In this document: positions 8,757 through 17,932 of the stretch, in pieces
How positions within the stretch are numbered: the stretch's first letter is position 1
Layout: the number at the start of each line of letters is the position of its first letter
NCBI RefSeq assembly: GCF_000236705.1
Contig: NC_016599.1
Span: 3,038,001 to 3,102,000, forward strand
Direction: 5' to 3'
Source of the DNA: Owenweeksia hongkongensis DSM 17368
GTDB lineage: Bacteria; Bacteroidota; Bacteroidia; Flavobacteriales; Schleiferiaceae
DNA length: 64,000 nucleotides
Translations under genes and position numbers: made by a program
The notes under the pieces: model-generated
Seen by the model: only the letters and a program-made list of their open reading frames with translations
Databases searched by the model: none
What the model was told of the DNA's origin: nothing

Positions 8757-10115
8757 TCATATCCCGAAGCTTAGCTCAAACACCGCTCCTTCGTTTTCTT
8801 TGGATTGAACGTGGATGCGACCCTTGTGTAGCTGCATTATGTTTTTAGAAAGGGTAAGTCCAATGCCGCTACCATTTTTTCTGGTAGAGAAGAAGGGGAT
8901 AAATATGGAGTGAAGAATATCTTCTTTAATGCCCGGGCCATTGTCTTTTACAGTAATTACTATTGCTGTGCTTTCCATTTTGGCGCTTAGTATTATTTCA
9001 TCTCCTTTGCCAGCTTCCATGGCGTAAAGCGCATTTCCGATAAGGTTAATGAGCACTTGCTCCACCATTTTTTTATCGGCTCGTAAGGCCAATCTGTTGT
9101 GCAGCAAATCCTTTTTCAAACTCACTTTCTTTTTGTTGGCTTGCCCTTGCATCAGATGCATTACCGTGTCAAAAAGTTCTTCAATTGAAAACACTTCAAA
9201 ATTGGGGGCGGGCAGCTTGGTGAGTTTTCGGTATTCATCCACAAAGTTGAGCATGCCCCGGCTTCTACGGATGATGGTATTGAGGGCGAGAATAATGTCG
9301 TCAATAGTTTCGGTAGAAATTTGATCTCTGGTAAGAGGTTTCCCGGATTCATCGGTGAGCAAATCTTTTATGGTTTCTGATAGCGATGTAACTGGGGTTA
9401 CCGAATTCATTACCTCATGAGCCAAAATTCTAATGAGCTTATGCCAGGCATCAATCTCTTTTTGCTCTATTTCATTTTTCAAATCATTGAAAGAAATAAG
9501 GCGGTAATTAGTGCCCATTAGCGAAATATGATCGAGGTCGAGATAGTATTCACGAATGCCTTGCCCGCTGTCCAATTCTATTAGTTTTCGCCCTTCAAAT
9601 TTGAAATCGCCCAAAGCTTGACTAAAAGCGGGTTTTTTCTTTTGCAGCATTTCCCAGCTATGAAAATGCGGAATGCTCAGCATACTCTGTGCTGCCTGAT
9701 TGATGAGCATAATACCTCCATGATGATCCACAATTATAATCCCAAGGCGAAGGTGGTCCAGCGCCAATTTCAAAAGTTCCGATTGACTCTCACGCTGAGC
9801 CTTGCTGGTTTTTACCTTTTCAATAATATTCACGAAGCTTTCGTCCAGCTCACGAAATGAGCCGCCCAAGCTTTTGTTATTAAAGCTCACAGAAAAATCA
9901 TTGTAGTTGAGAGCATCAAAAAAGCGCTTCAACTCACGGTTTACTTTGGAAGCAAAATAGATGAGTTCCGTTATCTGAGCTATCAACAGAAGCGCTAGCA
10001 AAATTTGTGTAAACAGCAAGTGATGGTCAAACAGAAACCACGCTGAAAGCAGCACATTCGCAGCTATTAGCAATATGCGCAGTGATATGAGAAGGGCAAA
10101 TCTTTTAGAGGCCAT
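8757..10115 (-). CDS. Sensor histidine kinase (NtrB/NtrY-like), partner of the sigma-54 regulator
   Basis: Two short N-terminal membrane helices (about 5-29 and 33-55) with almost no periplasmic loop suggest sensing within the membrane or cytoplasm. A PAS-like domain follows at about 110-215. The dimerisation/phosphoacceptor helix has H233 in AHEVMNSVTP. The ATPase domain has N361 in NLIGNAL, DNGPGI (391-396) and GSGIGL (415-420). The HEVMNS form of the H-box is typical of kinases paired with NtrC-type regulators. Its 5' end overlaps the regulator's 3' end by 11 bases, so the two are translated from one leftward transcript. Confidence 0.93.
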   Translation of the reverse strand: MASKRFALLISLRILLIAANVLLSAWFLFDHHLLFTQILLALLLIAQITELIYFASKVNRELKRFFDALNYNDFSVSFNNKSLGGSFRELDESFVNIIEKVKTSKAQRESQSELLKLALDHLRLGIIIVDHHGGIMLINQAAQSMLSIPHFHSWEMLQKKKPAFSQALGDFKFEGRKLIELDSGQGIREYYLDLDHISLMGTNYRLISFNDLKNEIEQKEIDAWHKLIRILAHEVMNSVTPVTSLSETIKDLLTDESGKPLTRDQISTETIDDIILALNTIIRRSRGMLNFVDEYRKLTKLPAPNFEVFSIEELFDTVMHLMQGQANKKKVSLKKDLLHNRLALRADKKMVEQVLINLIGNALYAMEAGKGDEIILSAKMESTAIVITVKDNGPGIKEDILHSIFIPFFSTRKNGSGIGLTLSKNIMQLHKGRIHVQSKENEGAVFELSFGI

Positions 10116-11466
10116 GCTTTTCCATTCTTCGGTATAATGCCGCCCGGGTCAACCCCAAATCTTTGGCCGCTTTTGAAATGTTTCCACGATTTTTATCCAA
10201 GGCTTTTAGCACATAATGTTTCTCCATTTCTTCCAAATTTAATCCATTCGGTTGTGTGTCTGTATTGTTATTTAGGTGCAAACCTAATTGCTCAATGTAT
10301 GGTCCTTCAGCCAAAATAACCGAGCGTTCTACTGTGTGTTCCAATTCTCTGATATTTCCGGGCCAATGGTACTGATACAATTCGTCCATCGATGCAGGGC
10401 TGAATCGCAAATTACTTTTGTGATACTTGCGGCAAAATTTTTCTAAAAAGCGAACAGCTAAAATGGGAATGTCTTCCTGCCTTTCCCTTAGCGGTGGAAT
10501 TTGAATTTCAACCGTGTTTATTCGGTACAATAAATCTTGCCTAAACTGATGGTCGTTCACCATTTGGTGAATAGGCATATTGGTGGCGCTTATAAGGCGA
10601 ACATCAATTTCGCGTTCGCGGTTTTCGCCCAAGCGGGTGGCTTTTCTATTTTGTAAAACAGTAAGAAGTTTGGATTGCAGGGCCATATCCAGGTTTCCAA
10701 TTTCATCGAGAAAAAGTGTGCCTTCATTGGCGGTTTCAAATCGCCCGGCCTTATCATCCTTAGCATCGGTAAAGGCGCCTTTTTTGTGCCCAAAAAGTTC
10801 GCTTTCAAAAAGACTGTGGCTTATTGCACCAAGGTCTACGGTTATAAAGGAGTTTTTATTGCGGCCAGACATTCTATGAGCAGCTAAAGCCAATACGCTT
10901 TTCCCCGTTCCATTTTCGCCAAGCAATAAAATATTAGCATCGGTGGCGGCTACCTTTTCCAGCGTTCGCATCAGGTTTTGCATGGCTGGAGATTTCGATA
11001 TGAAATCCTCATTTTTTATGGCAATGCTGTCTTCTAGGGTGGTTTTGGTTTGTTCCAGCTGCTCTACTTTTTTGCGCTCACGGCTAAATTTCAAAGCAGT
11101 CCCGATGGTGCTTAGTAGCTTTTCATTGGTCCAAGGTTTTAGTACAAAATCATAAGCACCGCTCTTTATAGCCTGAACGGCAATTTCCACTTCTCCATAG
11201 GCCGTCATCAAAATTACCTGCGTCTCGGGGCTTACCTCTTTTATGTGTTTTAGCCAATAAATTCCTTCACGGCCATCATTCACACCTCGTTGAAAATTCA
11301 TGTCCAAAAGGATGAGGTCCGGTTGATACTTGGTTAAAAAGCTATTGATTTCTCGCGGATCAGAAGCGGTATGCACATTACTGTAATGCTGCTTCAATAG
11401 GAGTCGGGCGCTGGTGAGTATATCCTCATCATCGTCAACTATAAGTATGCAGTAACTCTTTTCCAT
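10105..11466 (-). CDS. Sigma-54-dependent two-component response regulator (NtrC class)
   Basis: A 453-residue activator with three domains. The receiver (1-120) has D11-D13, phosphoacceptor D55, T88 and K110. The AAA+ sigma-54 activation domain has Walker A GENGTGKS (183-190), GAFTDA (230-235) and Walker B LFLDEIG (251-257). A Fis-type helix-turn-helix spans about 410-453. The sigma-54 contact loop reads GAFTDA, not GAFTGA. The gene diverges from a small exported protein with a candidate -24/-12 promoter and lies near an ABC transporter pair, the likely targets. Confidence 0.95.
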   Translation of the reverse strand: MEKSYCILIVDDDEDILTSARLLLKQHYSNVHTASDPREINSFLTKYQPDLILLDMNFQRGVNDGREGIYWLKHIKEVSPETQVILMTAYGEVEIAVQAIKSGAYDFVLKPWTNEKLLSTIGTALKFSRERKKVEQLEQTKTTLEDSIAIKNEDFISKSPAMQNLMRTLEKVAATDANILLLGENGTGKSVLALAAHRMSGRNKNSFITVDLGAISHSLFESELFGHKKGAFTDAKDDKAGRFETANEGTLFLDEIGNLDMALQSKLLTVLQNRKATRLGENREREIDVRLISATNMPIHQMVNDHQFRQDLLYRINTVEIQIPPLRERQEDIPILAVRFLEKFCRKYHKSNLRFSPASMDELYQYHWPGNIRELEHTVERSVILAEGPYIEQLGLHLNNNTDTQPNGLNLEEMEKHYVLKALDKNRGNISKAAKDLGLTRAALYRRMEKHGL

Positions 11467-11577
11467 GAGGTTAAAGTAACAAAAGGTGTTCGGTACCGCA
11501 CAAGCGGGTGTTCGATAATGAACATTGTTTTTTTAGCACTAAAAATTAAACCACTGAAAACCAGTGTAAAAAGTTTG

Positions 11578-11593
11578 AGGCATAGCATGTGCC
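11578..11593 (+). promoter_or_regulatory. Candidate sigma-54 (-24/-12) promoter
   Basis: AGGCAT, five bases, then TGCC gives GG (11579-11580) and GC (11591-11592) separated by exactly 10 bases, the invariant sigma-54 spacing. Agreement with TGGCAC-N5-TTGC is partial (GGCA and TGC match). It lies about 32 bases upstream of the ATG at 11625 and next to a sigma-54 activator gene. Confidence 0.45.
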
Positions 11594-11624
11594 ATTAACT
11601 AATCACGAAAACTGAAACATAAAA

Positions 11625-11987
11625 ATGAATAACATGAAAAACATAAAAATGATGGCCTTGGCGCTACTTCTGGTTGGCCTCACCGGAGTAGCCAAAGCCG
11701 AGGGGGAAACTCCCGACAAGGCTTTAAGAACAGAAGCAAAGATGAAGTCTGAATTGTGTTTGCGCATTTCTAGCTTACAGCTAGCAGATTTTAACCTTGA
11801 GGATGAAACTGTAGATATTCACTTTCAGTGCAATGCGGAAGGCGAAGTTATAGTCCATAGCGTAGATGGTGTAAGCTGTGTTGTATCAGAATATGTTGCT
11901 AACAAGCTCAAAGGTCATAAAATGTATGTGGATGAAAATCTACAAAATGCCACACATCATGTAGAAGTGAGATATGTGGTGATTTAA
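11625..11987 (+). CDS. Small exported protein of unknown function, candidate sigma-54 target
   Basis: A 120-residue protein with a signal peptide ending near VAKAEG (residues 18-27), so the mature form is about 95 residues. I do not recognise a family. The mature part looks like one small alpha/beta domain with alternating hydrophobic residues (VDIHFQC, EVIVHSV, HHVEVRYVVI) and three cysteines (in ELCLR, FQCNA and VSCVV). The fold resembles the short TonB-C-like or energy-coupling periplasmic domains found next to sensor systems, but this is only a shape impression. It diverges from the response regulator gene, and a second in-frame ATG lies three codons in. Confidence 0.75.
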   Translation: MNNMKNIKMMALALLLVGLTGVAKAEGETPDKALRTEAKMKSELCLRISSLQLADFNLEDETVDIHFQCNAEGEVIVHSVDGVSCVVSEYVANKLKGHKMYVDENLQNATHHVEVRYVVI

Positions 11988-12293
11988 TGAAGAATCCAAA
12001 AAATCCCGAATAAGCTGTGAATCAGCGGAGTTCTTTTAGCGTTGGAAAAAAATTGGTTGTTTAATTTCAAGTTCAAGTAGCAGAATTTTAGGGTTAATCG
12101 GTTATCCTCCAACACTTTTTTCGGGATTTTTTTAAAATAAATGTTTGCCTATTTAGAAAATCAATGGAACGGGGTTTTTTTTGTAGTTCCATCTATACGA
12201 ATGGTGTGAAGTCATAAAATTAGGTTAATGAATAAATGCTGTATTAAAATCAGTACTTCAACCATCTATAATTGAATTTAATGTTTTGAGAAA
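11988..12293. other. Gene-free spacer with a 13-bp perfect inverted repeat
   Basis: 306 bases without a credible gene. AAAAAATCCCGAA (11998-12010) is exactly complementary to TTCGGGATTTTTT (12120-12132). Inside it GTTGGA and TCCAAC (around 12040 and 12109) pair again, so the ~135-base stretch could fold into a long two-step hairpin that ends in a T-run. It could be the terminator region of the upstream gene, a small RNA, or the remnant of a mobile element. Confidence 0.5.
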
Positions 12294-12515
12294 ATGAAAG
12301 AAAACAGAAAGCAAACCTTTTTACTTGTTGTGGGAATCATTTGTCTTCCGCTAACTTTATATAAATATTATACTGTGGGGCATTCGGATGTTAAATATTT
12401 GGTTGGTGTTGTTGTAAGCATATGGCTCATTTACGATTATTATATCTATAAAATGAATAAACCCCATATCCTGGAAACTTTAAAAGGAAACTTCAGAAAA
12501 GGGGACTTTGAATAA
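12294..12515 (+). CDS. Small membrane protein, unknown function
   Basis: A 73-residue ORF with two hydrophobic segments (about 9-27 and 33-50) separated by a short tyrosine-rich turn, and a lysine/glycine-rich C-terminus. It would be a two-helix inner-membrane hairpin protein. It lies alone between two inverted-repeat-rich spacers. It has an AT-rich leader and no Shine-Dalgarno sequence, as is normal here. No family is recognised. Protein-like composition and the membrane pattern support a real gene, but short length and isolation leave doubt. Confidence 0.55.
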   Translation: MKENRKQTFLLVVGIICLPLTLYKYYTVGHSDVKYLVGVVVSIWLIYDYYIYKMNKPHILETLKGNFRKGDFE

Positions 12516-12938
12516 TGAAGTAGAAGGAAAATTTTTTTAATTATTGCTGACTAAAAACCATAAAGCTAATTCCTTAGGCAAGTTTGAGATTAAATAAAAA
12601 AACAATAAGACACATAAAAATGGCTATTAATAATTGCTTGTTATCGATTATTTCGGAAAGTCTGAAAAGGTTTTCAGTTTTACAGTTAAATGCACATCAT
12701 TTAACTACTTATAGCCGAGATTCATTCGTATGGTAAAATAAATAGCTCTTTAGTGTCCTGTCATTTAGTTTGTCAGATGTCCTATGTGGAAGACGTTTGA
12801 GAGATTAAATGGAGAACTACCCTCGGCAAAACCATTTTCTCCCTGTAGGTGAATTTTGTGTTAAACGTTAAATTGCCGAGGGTTTTCTTATGCCTTATCT
12901 TAAAGCCCGAATTTGAAACTCGAAGCACTAAATAGCAA
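12516..12938. other. Gene-poor spacer with an 11-bp inverted repeat and a possible 20-codon mini-ORF
   Basis: 423 bases with no normal gene. ACCCTCGGCAA (12819-12829) is exactly complementary to TTGCCGAGGGT (12873-12883), with 43 bases between and TTTTC after it. A 20-codon ATG...TAA frame (12809-12871) is almost coextensive with the hairpin, which could be a leader/attenuator ahead of the ABC operon, a terminator, or chance. No good TAnnTTTG or -24/-12 site was found just before 12939. Confidence 0.4.
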
Positions 12939-13622
12939 ATGATAAACCTGCATCACATTTCCAAGATTTATAAAAGTAACTCGGTAGAAACTCATGCCTT
13001 GAGTAATGTCAGTCTCGAAGTTGCTGAGGGCGAGTTTGTTTCTATAATGGGCCCCAGCGGGTGTGGAAAAACAACCTTGCTAAATATCATGGGCCTCTTG
13101 GATGGCTTTGATCAAGGGCTTTACGTTTTTGATAGTACTGATGTAAAAAAGCTAAATGAGAAAAGTAGGGTGAAGCTTCGTAAGTCTAATATTGGCTTCA
13201 TCTTTCAAAATTTCAACCTCCTTGACGATCTCACCGTTTTTGAAAATATAGAATTACCGCTTGTTTACCTTGGCGTAAAAGCAGCTGAACGCAGGGAGCG
13301 TGTAAAGCAGGTTTTACACCAAATTGCTTTAGGCCACCGTATGGATCACTTCCCACATCAACTATCCGGAGGGCAGCAACAAAAAGTGGCTATTGGCCGC
13401 GCGATTGTTTCTAAGCCGCGAATTATTTTGGCTGATGAGCCCACAGGAAATCTAGACTCAGCACAGGGCAACGAAATAATGGAAACGCTGAGTAGCCTCA
13501 ACGAGGCAGGAACTACCTTGGTGATGGTGACGCACAGTATGAATGATGCGTCATACAGCAATCGCATTGTGAAATTAATGGACGGACAAATTGTAGCAGA
13601 AAAGGCATTGTTGCATGCGTAG
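12939..13622 (+). CDS. ABC transporter ATP-binding protein (LolD/MacB type)
   Basis: A 227-residue ATPase of the FtsE/LolD/MacB group. Walker A is GPSGCGKTT (38-46), the Q-loop is Q90, the signature is LSGGQ (142-146), Walker B is IILADEP (162-168) and the switch is H199. Proteins of this group drive mechanotransmission across the envelope, not classical import. It overlaps the permease gene by 8 bases, so the two form one complex. The location next to a kinase/sigma-54 regulator pair suggests induction by envelope or antimicrobial stress, which is inference. Confidence 0.95.
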   Translation: MINLHHISKIYKSNSVETHALSNVSLEVAEGEFVSIMGPSGCGKTTLLNIMGLLDGFDQGLYVFDSTDVKKLNEKSRVKLRKSNIGFIFQNFNLLDDLTVFENIELPLVYLGVKAAERRERVKQVLHQIALGHRMDHFPHQLSGGQQQKVAIGRAIVSKPRIILADEPTGNLDSAQGNEIMETLSSLNEAGTTLVMVTHSMNDASYSNRIVKLMDGQIVAEKALLHA

Positions 13623-16029
13623 CCTTAGATTAAAATTTGCACTACGGGCCTTGTGGAAAAACAAGCTTTATGCAGGGCTCAATATTCTCGGTTTGGCCAT
13701 CGGTCTGGCGGTCAGTATTATCATTTATTTGTACTTACAAAGTGAGCTGAGTTATGATAAAAATGTGGATGATTACCGTGACATTTACCGCATTGAGTCT
13801 GAGTTTGACCTAAACAATAAGCGTGAGCAATTTGCAGGGACCAGCCTGAGTTTGGGGCCACTTTTGGCAGAAGAATTTGATTATGTAAATAATTATACCC
13901 GACTCCATCACATAGAGGTGAATGTGCTTTTTCAATATGAGGATAAGCGCTTTTATGAAGAAAATATAGCGGTGGCCGACAGCCATTTCTTTGAGGTTTT
14001 CAAAGTTCCATTTTTAGCAGGAGAGCATGGCCACTGCCTTGCTGATCCTTACACTATAGTTGTGACACAATCATTTGCAGAAAGGTATTTTGGCAATGAA
14101 AATCCTATCGGAAAAGTGATCAGCACCAATAATCACGATTATACCATCACGGGTTTGATGGAAAATTGGCCTGCAAACACTCATCATAAATTTGATGCCG
14201 TGCTCAGCGCATTTTATGACCCCATAGAGAGAGAAACACAAATCCAGACTCTTTGGAATGTGGAGGCTTACACTTTCGTGGAAGTGGACGGATCAACTGA
14301 AGCCATTCATTTGGAAGAAGACTTCGTGGATTTTTACGATAAGTACATGAAGGAAGTGGGAGAGAATTTTGGAGGTTTTTATGACATCACACTTACTCGA
14401 CTCGATAATATCCACTTTGGCAGAAACCTGCAATATGACCGAGCTCGCGGTGATGTATCTTACCTATATGCCTTTGGTGGAATCGGAATTTTGATATTGA
14501 TACTTGCCTGTATAAACTATATAAACATGGCCACAGCGCGTGGTTTGGAGCGGGTGAAGGAAGCCGGAATGCGAAAAATACTGGGTAGTAGCTCGGCTGA
14601 AATCCGTAGCCTGATATTTTTTGAATCTGTGCTTTTGAGTTTGCTAGCACTCTTCCTTGCTTTTGTTATGGTGGAGGTGGTTTTTGAGCTTACACCATTC
14701 AATACTATCCTTAACAAGGATTTGGCGCTTGACTTTGAAAGATTTCCTGCACTGTGGTGGTTGCCGCTGGTTTTGGCGGTGGCAGTTGGATTGCTGAGCG
14801 GTTTGTATCCAGCCATTAACATGAGCAAGGTTCCTGCTATGGCGGCCATTCGAGGAGGTTATAAGTCTGCTCCACATAGTATTTGGATGCGAAAAAGTTT
14901 GGTGGGATTCCAATTTTGTATTTCCGTAGCCGTGGTGATTACAGCTCTGCTGATGTACCGTCAGATGGAGTATGTGCGTACCAAGGATTTAGGTTTTAAT
15001 AAGGAAGACATCATCCTTATTCCGATAAGGGATAGGGACAGTACCCTCGAGGCGCAAATTCCGCTTTTGCGAAAGCAGCTTGGTAAATTGAAGGAAGTGA
15101 TTGCTACTTCTCATGCCACCCGTGTTCCTGGTAGTGATTTGGAAAGAACTCTCATGAGTATAGAGGATGAGGATGGGGAGTTTGCAAAAGGTGTGGTGGA
15201 TATGATGCGGGTGGGTCTTAATTATATGCCCACCATGGAAATTGAAGTATTGGATGGTCGTGATTTTAATAAAAGTGATTTTGGCGCAAGCCGGCAAAAA
15301 GTGCTGGTAAATGAGGAGTTGCTGACTTACATGAATTGGAAGGATGCCAAAGGGAAGTTGCTAAAGTGGGGATATGATGAAGATGGGGTGGAGCTCTACG
15401 AAATGGAAGTAATTGGGGTGGTAGAGAATTTTAATTCACACTCCTTGCATGATGCCATTGAGCCCACGGTAATCTTACTTCAGGAGGATAATTACGGTGT
15501 GATGCACGTACGCGTGGACAGCGAAGATTTGGTGTCCGCAGTGAATAAGATTGAGAAAATATGGAGCCGGGCTGATCCGAATAATCCTTTTCAGTTTTCC
15601 TTTTTGAATAAAGACCTAATGAAATTGTATGAAAATGAACACCGCCAAAGTCGATTGATTTTATACCTCACGTACTTGGCAATTTTCATCAGTTTCCTTG
15701 GATTAACGGGTTTGGCTTCTTTCACTACCAATTTGCGTACACGTGAAATTGGCATCCGAAAAGTGCTGGGTGCCGATGTGTATCAAATGGTGAATTTGAT
15801 CTTTAGAGAGATGTTGACATTAATTATTTTATCCGTGCTTTTGGCGGTACCACTGGCTTATGGGCTTATTACAGTTTGGTTAGACGGATTTGCATACTCC
15901 GCTCAATTAGATCCTTTTATCTTCGCGATTTCTGTGGCACTTGCGGTGCTGCTGGCCTATCTTATTGTAACCTACCATTCTGTAAAGGTGGCGCGTGGCA
16001 ATCCGGTGGATATTCTCAAATATGAATAA
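13615..16029 (+). CDS. ABC transporter permease with two FtsX units (MacB-like)
   Basis: An 804-residue permease. A first helix (about 20-44) precedes a large periplasmic MacB_PCD-like domain (about 45-285) and three helices (about 287-400) with the cytoplasmic RVKEAGMRKILGSS coupling motif. A second unit follows: a helix at about 430-450, a periplasmic domain to about 675, and three C-terminal helices with the parallel TREIGIRKVLGA motif. The duplicated 4-helix layout is the common Bacteroidota form in which both halves of the dimer are fused. It works with the ATPase encoded immediately upstream. No HlyD or TolC partner is present nearby, so efflux through an outer-membrane channel is not implied. 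Confidence 0.94.
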   Translation: MRSLRLKFALRALWKNKLYAGLNILGLAIGLAVSIIIYLYLQSELSYDKNVDDYRDIYRIESEFDLNNKREQFAGTSLSLGPLLAEEFDYVNNYTRLHHIEVNVLFQYEDKRFYEENIAVADSHFFEVFKVPFLAGEHGHCLADPYTIVVTQSFAERYFGNENPIGKVISTNNHDYTITGLMENWPANTHHKFDAVLSAFYDPIERETQIQTLWNVEAYTFVEVDGSTEAIHLEEDFVDFYDKYMKEVGENFGGFYDITLTRLDNIHFGRNLQYDRARGDVSYLYAFGGIGILILILACINYINMATARGLERVKEAGMRKILGSSSAEIRSLIFFESVLLSLLALFLAFVMVEVVFELTPFNTILNKDLALDFERFPALWWLPLVLAVAVGLLSGLYPAINMSKVPAMAAIRGGYKSAPHSIWMRKSLVGFQFCISVAVVITALLMYRQMEYVRTKDLGFNKEDIILIPIRDRDSTLEAQIPLLRKQLGKLKEVIATSHATRVPGSDLERTLMSIEDEDGEFAKGVVDMMRVGLNYMPTMEIEVLDGRDFNKSDFGASRQKVLVNEELLTYMNWKDAKGKLLKWGYDEDGVELYEMEVIGVVENFNSHSLHDAIEPTVILLQEDNYGVMHVRVDSEDLVSAVNKIEKIWSRADPNNPFQFSFLNKDLMKLYENEHRQSRLILYLTYLAIFISFLGLTGLASFTTNLRTREIGIRKVLGADVYQMVNLIFREMLTLIILSVLLAVPLAYGLITVWLDGFAYSAQLDPFIFAISVALAVLLAYLIVTYHSVKVARGNPVDILKYE

Positions 16030-16048
16030 TTATAAAATGAATTAATAG

Positions 16049-17902
16049 ATGAAGTTTTTTCAAACAGTCCTTTTTACTGTTTTTGTGGCGGGCAGTGCCT
16101 TAGCGCAAGATTTTGCTCCTTTTCAAAATGAGGAGAATTATCAGGTATATATGGATTTAAAAGCCGTTACCAATGATGAGTTGCCTGTAGAAATTGTGCC
16201 GCCCTTGCTTAGTGCCGACAGTATAGAGTTTCAGATGCCGAGAATTGTACCCGGTACCTATGACGTACATAACTACGGTCGCTTTGTGCAAAATTTTAAA
16301 GCACTAAACTCAAAAGGGGAGGAGCTAAAAGCACGCAGATTGGATGATAACCGATGGATGATTTTAAATGCCAGCAAGCTTTATAAAATCACTTACACCA
16401 TTGAGGATACTTATGATTATGAAGAATCAACGGGTATTTTTGAACCAGCAGGCACCAGCGTAGAAGACAGTGTTTTTCTACTAAATAACTTTGGATTTGT
16501 AGGTTACCTAAAAGGAATGGATGACATGCCTTTTGAACTTACCGTAAATAAGATTGAAGGCTTTTATGGAAGTACTTCGCTAGTTGGTGATCTGGGAGAA
16601 AGTCAGGATGTTTTCGAAATTGAAAACTACTTCACTCTTCACGATAATCCTATAATGTACTGCGTGCCAGATACAGCAACTCGTATGGTGGGAGGGGCTG
16701 AGGTTTTGGTTTCGCTTTACAGCCCAAATAATGTGGTGAGTGCTGATGAATGTATGAAGCACATCTCCGAGGTACTGGACGCTACAGCTGATTATTTGGG
16801 AGGAACCCTTCCGGTAGAAAAATATGCCGTACTAATTTATTGTGTACCTCTAGAAGAGGCAGGCAGCAGCTATGGCGCCTTGGAGCACCACACGAGTACG
16901 GTACTTTATATGCCGGAGTTTGATGGCGAGAGATTTTATTCAGGTGTAAGAGATATCACTGCCCATGAGTTTTTTCACATCATCACACCTTTGAATATTC
17001 ACTCGGAAATGATCAATGACTTTAATTTTATTGATCCGGAAATGTCGGAGCATATCTGGCTTTACGAAGGAGTTACAGAATACAACAGCCACTTGGTGCA
17101 AGCTCGTTCAGGAATATACGACCTTACTGAATTCACAGAAGTACTTAAGGATAAACTGGATCAGGCGGATGGCTTTAATACTGATATCCCATTGACGATT
17201 GCCAGTAAGTTTACTCTAGATTTCTTTAAGGACGAATACATGAATTTTTACCAAAAGGGAGCTTTGGCGGGAATGTGTGTAGACCTAAAGTTAATGGAGC
17301 TTTCTAATGGAGAATACCGATTGGTGGATTTGCTAAAGGAGCTTGGTGACATGTATGGCCCAGATACTTTCTTTGTAGATGAAAATCTTTTTGAAATTAT
17401 TACAGAACACACATACCCGGAAATGCGCGAGTTTTTTGCTCGCCATTTTGAGGGAGCTGAACCATTGCCTTACGCTGAACTATTTGAAACAGTCGGTTTT
17501 AGCTACTGGGAAGAGCTGGAAATTGAGCAGCTTACATTGGGGAATGTAGAGTTAGGTTTCAACTTTGAAACAGGTAGATTGAAGATTGAGGAAACTCAAG
17601 AGATGGACGAGTTTGGAAAAGAAATGGGTTGGATGCCCGGTGATGAGATTATGGAGTTTAACGGACAGCCAGTAGATTTGGCTACCATTAGTGATGTGAT
17701 GGGAGATTTTTATGAAAATACCCAAGTAGGTGATAAAGTAGAAATATTGGTGGCTCGCCCACAGGAGGATGGTGAGTATAAGGAGAAAAAGCTGAAGGCT
17801 AAGGCACAGCTTGGTACTTACATCGAGCAAAACATTTTACAGGCCAATCCTAATCCAACCCCAGAGCAAATCGAAAGACGTAAGCTTTGGATCAATCAAT
17901 AA
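16049..17902 (+). CDS. Exported M61-family (glycyl aminopeptidase-like) metallopeptidase with PDZ domain
   Basis: A 617-residue protein with a signal peptide (1-19, cut before QDFAPF). The M61 catalytic domain holds the zinc motif HEFFH (306-310) and the third ligand E340 in LYEGVTEY. An N-terminal beta domain occupies about 20-230, and a PDZ domain lies near 500-590 (PGDEIMEFNGQPV region). M61 enzymes remove N-terminal Gly/Ala from peptides, here probably in the periplasm. It starts 19 bases after the permease stop and 30 bases before the M13 gene, so the run from 12939 to 19969 may be one operon. Confidence 0.93.
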   Translation: MKFFQTVLFTVFVAGSALAQDFAPFQNEENYQVYMDLKAVTNDELPVEIVPPLLSADSIEFQMPRIVPGTYDVHNYGRFVQNFKALNSKGEELKARRLDDNRWMILNASKLYKITYTIEDTYDYEESTGIFEPAGTSVEDSVFLLNNFGFVGYLKGMDDMPFELTVNKIEGFYGSTSLVGDLGESQDVFEIENYFTLHDNPIMYCVPDTATRMVGGAEVLVSLYSPNNVVSADECMKHISEVLDATADYLGGTLPVEKYAVLIYCVPLEEAGSSYGALEHHTSTVLYMPEFDGERFYSGVRDITAHEFFHIITPLNIHSEMINDFNFIDPEMSEHIWLYEGVTEYNSHLVQARSGIYDLTEFTEVLKDKLDQADGFNTDIPLTIASKFTLDFFKDEYMNFYQKGALAGMCVDLKLMELSNGEYRLVDLLKELGDMYGPDTFFVDENLFEIITEHTYPEMREFFARHFEGAEPLPYAELFETVGFSYWEELEIEQLTLGNVELGFNFETGRLKIEETQEMDEFGKEMGWMPGDEIMEFNGQPVDLATISDVMGDFYENTQVGDKVEILVARPQEDGEYKEKKLKAKAQLGTYIEQNILQANPNPTPEQIERRKLWINQ

Positions 17903-17932
17903 TTTTTTAGTCAGAATTTAGATCAATTTATT

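Noticed and set aside
12809-12871. 20-codon mini-ORF in the ABC operon leader as a definite leader peptide
   Set aside because: No codon bias toward a regulated amino acid and no clear alternative hairpin; kept only as a possibility in the spacer description.
14517-14849. 110-codon frame antisense to the FtsX permease
   Set aside because: Shadow of the permease; low-complexity Ser/Thr/Lys composition.
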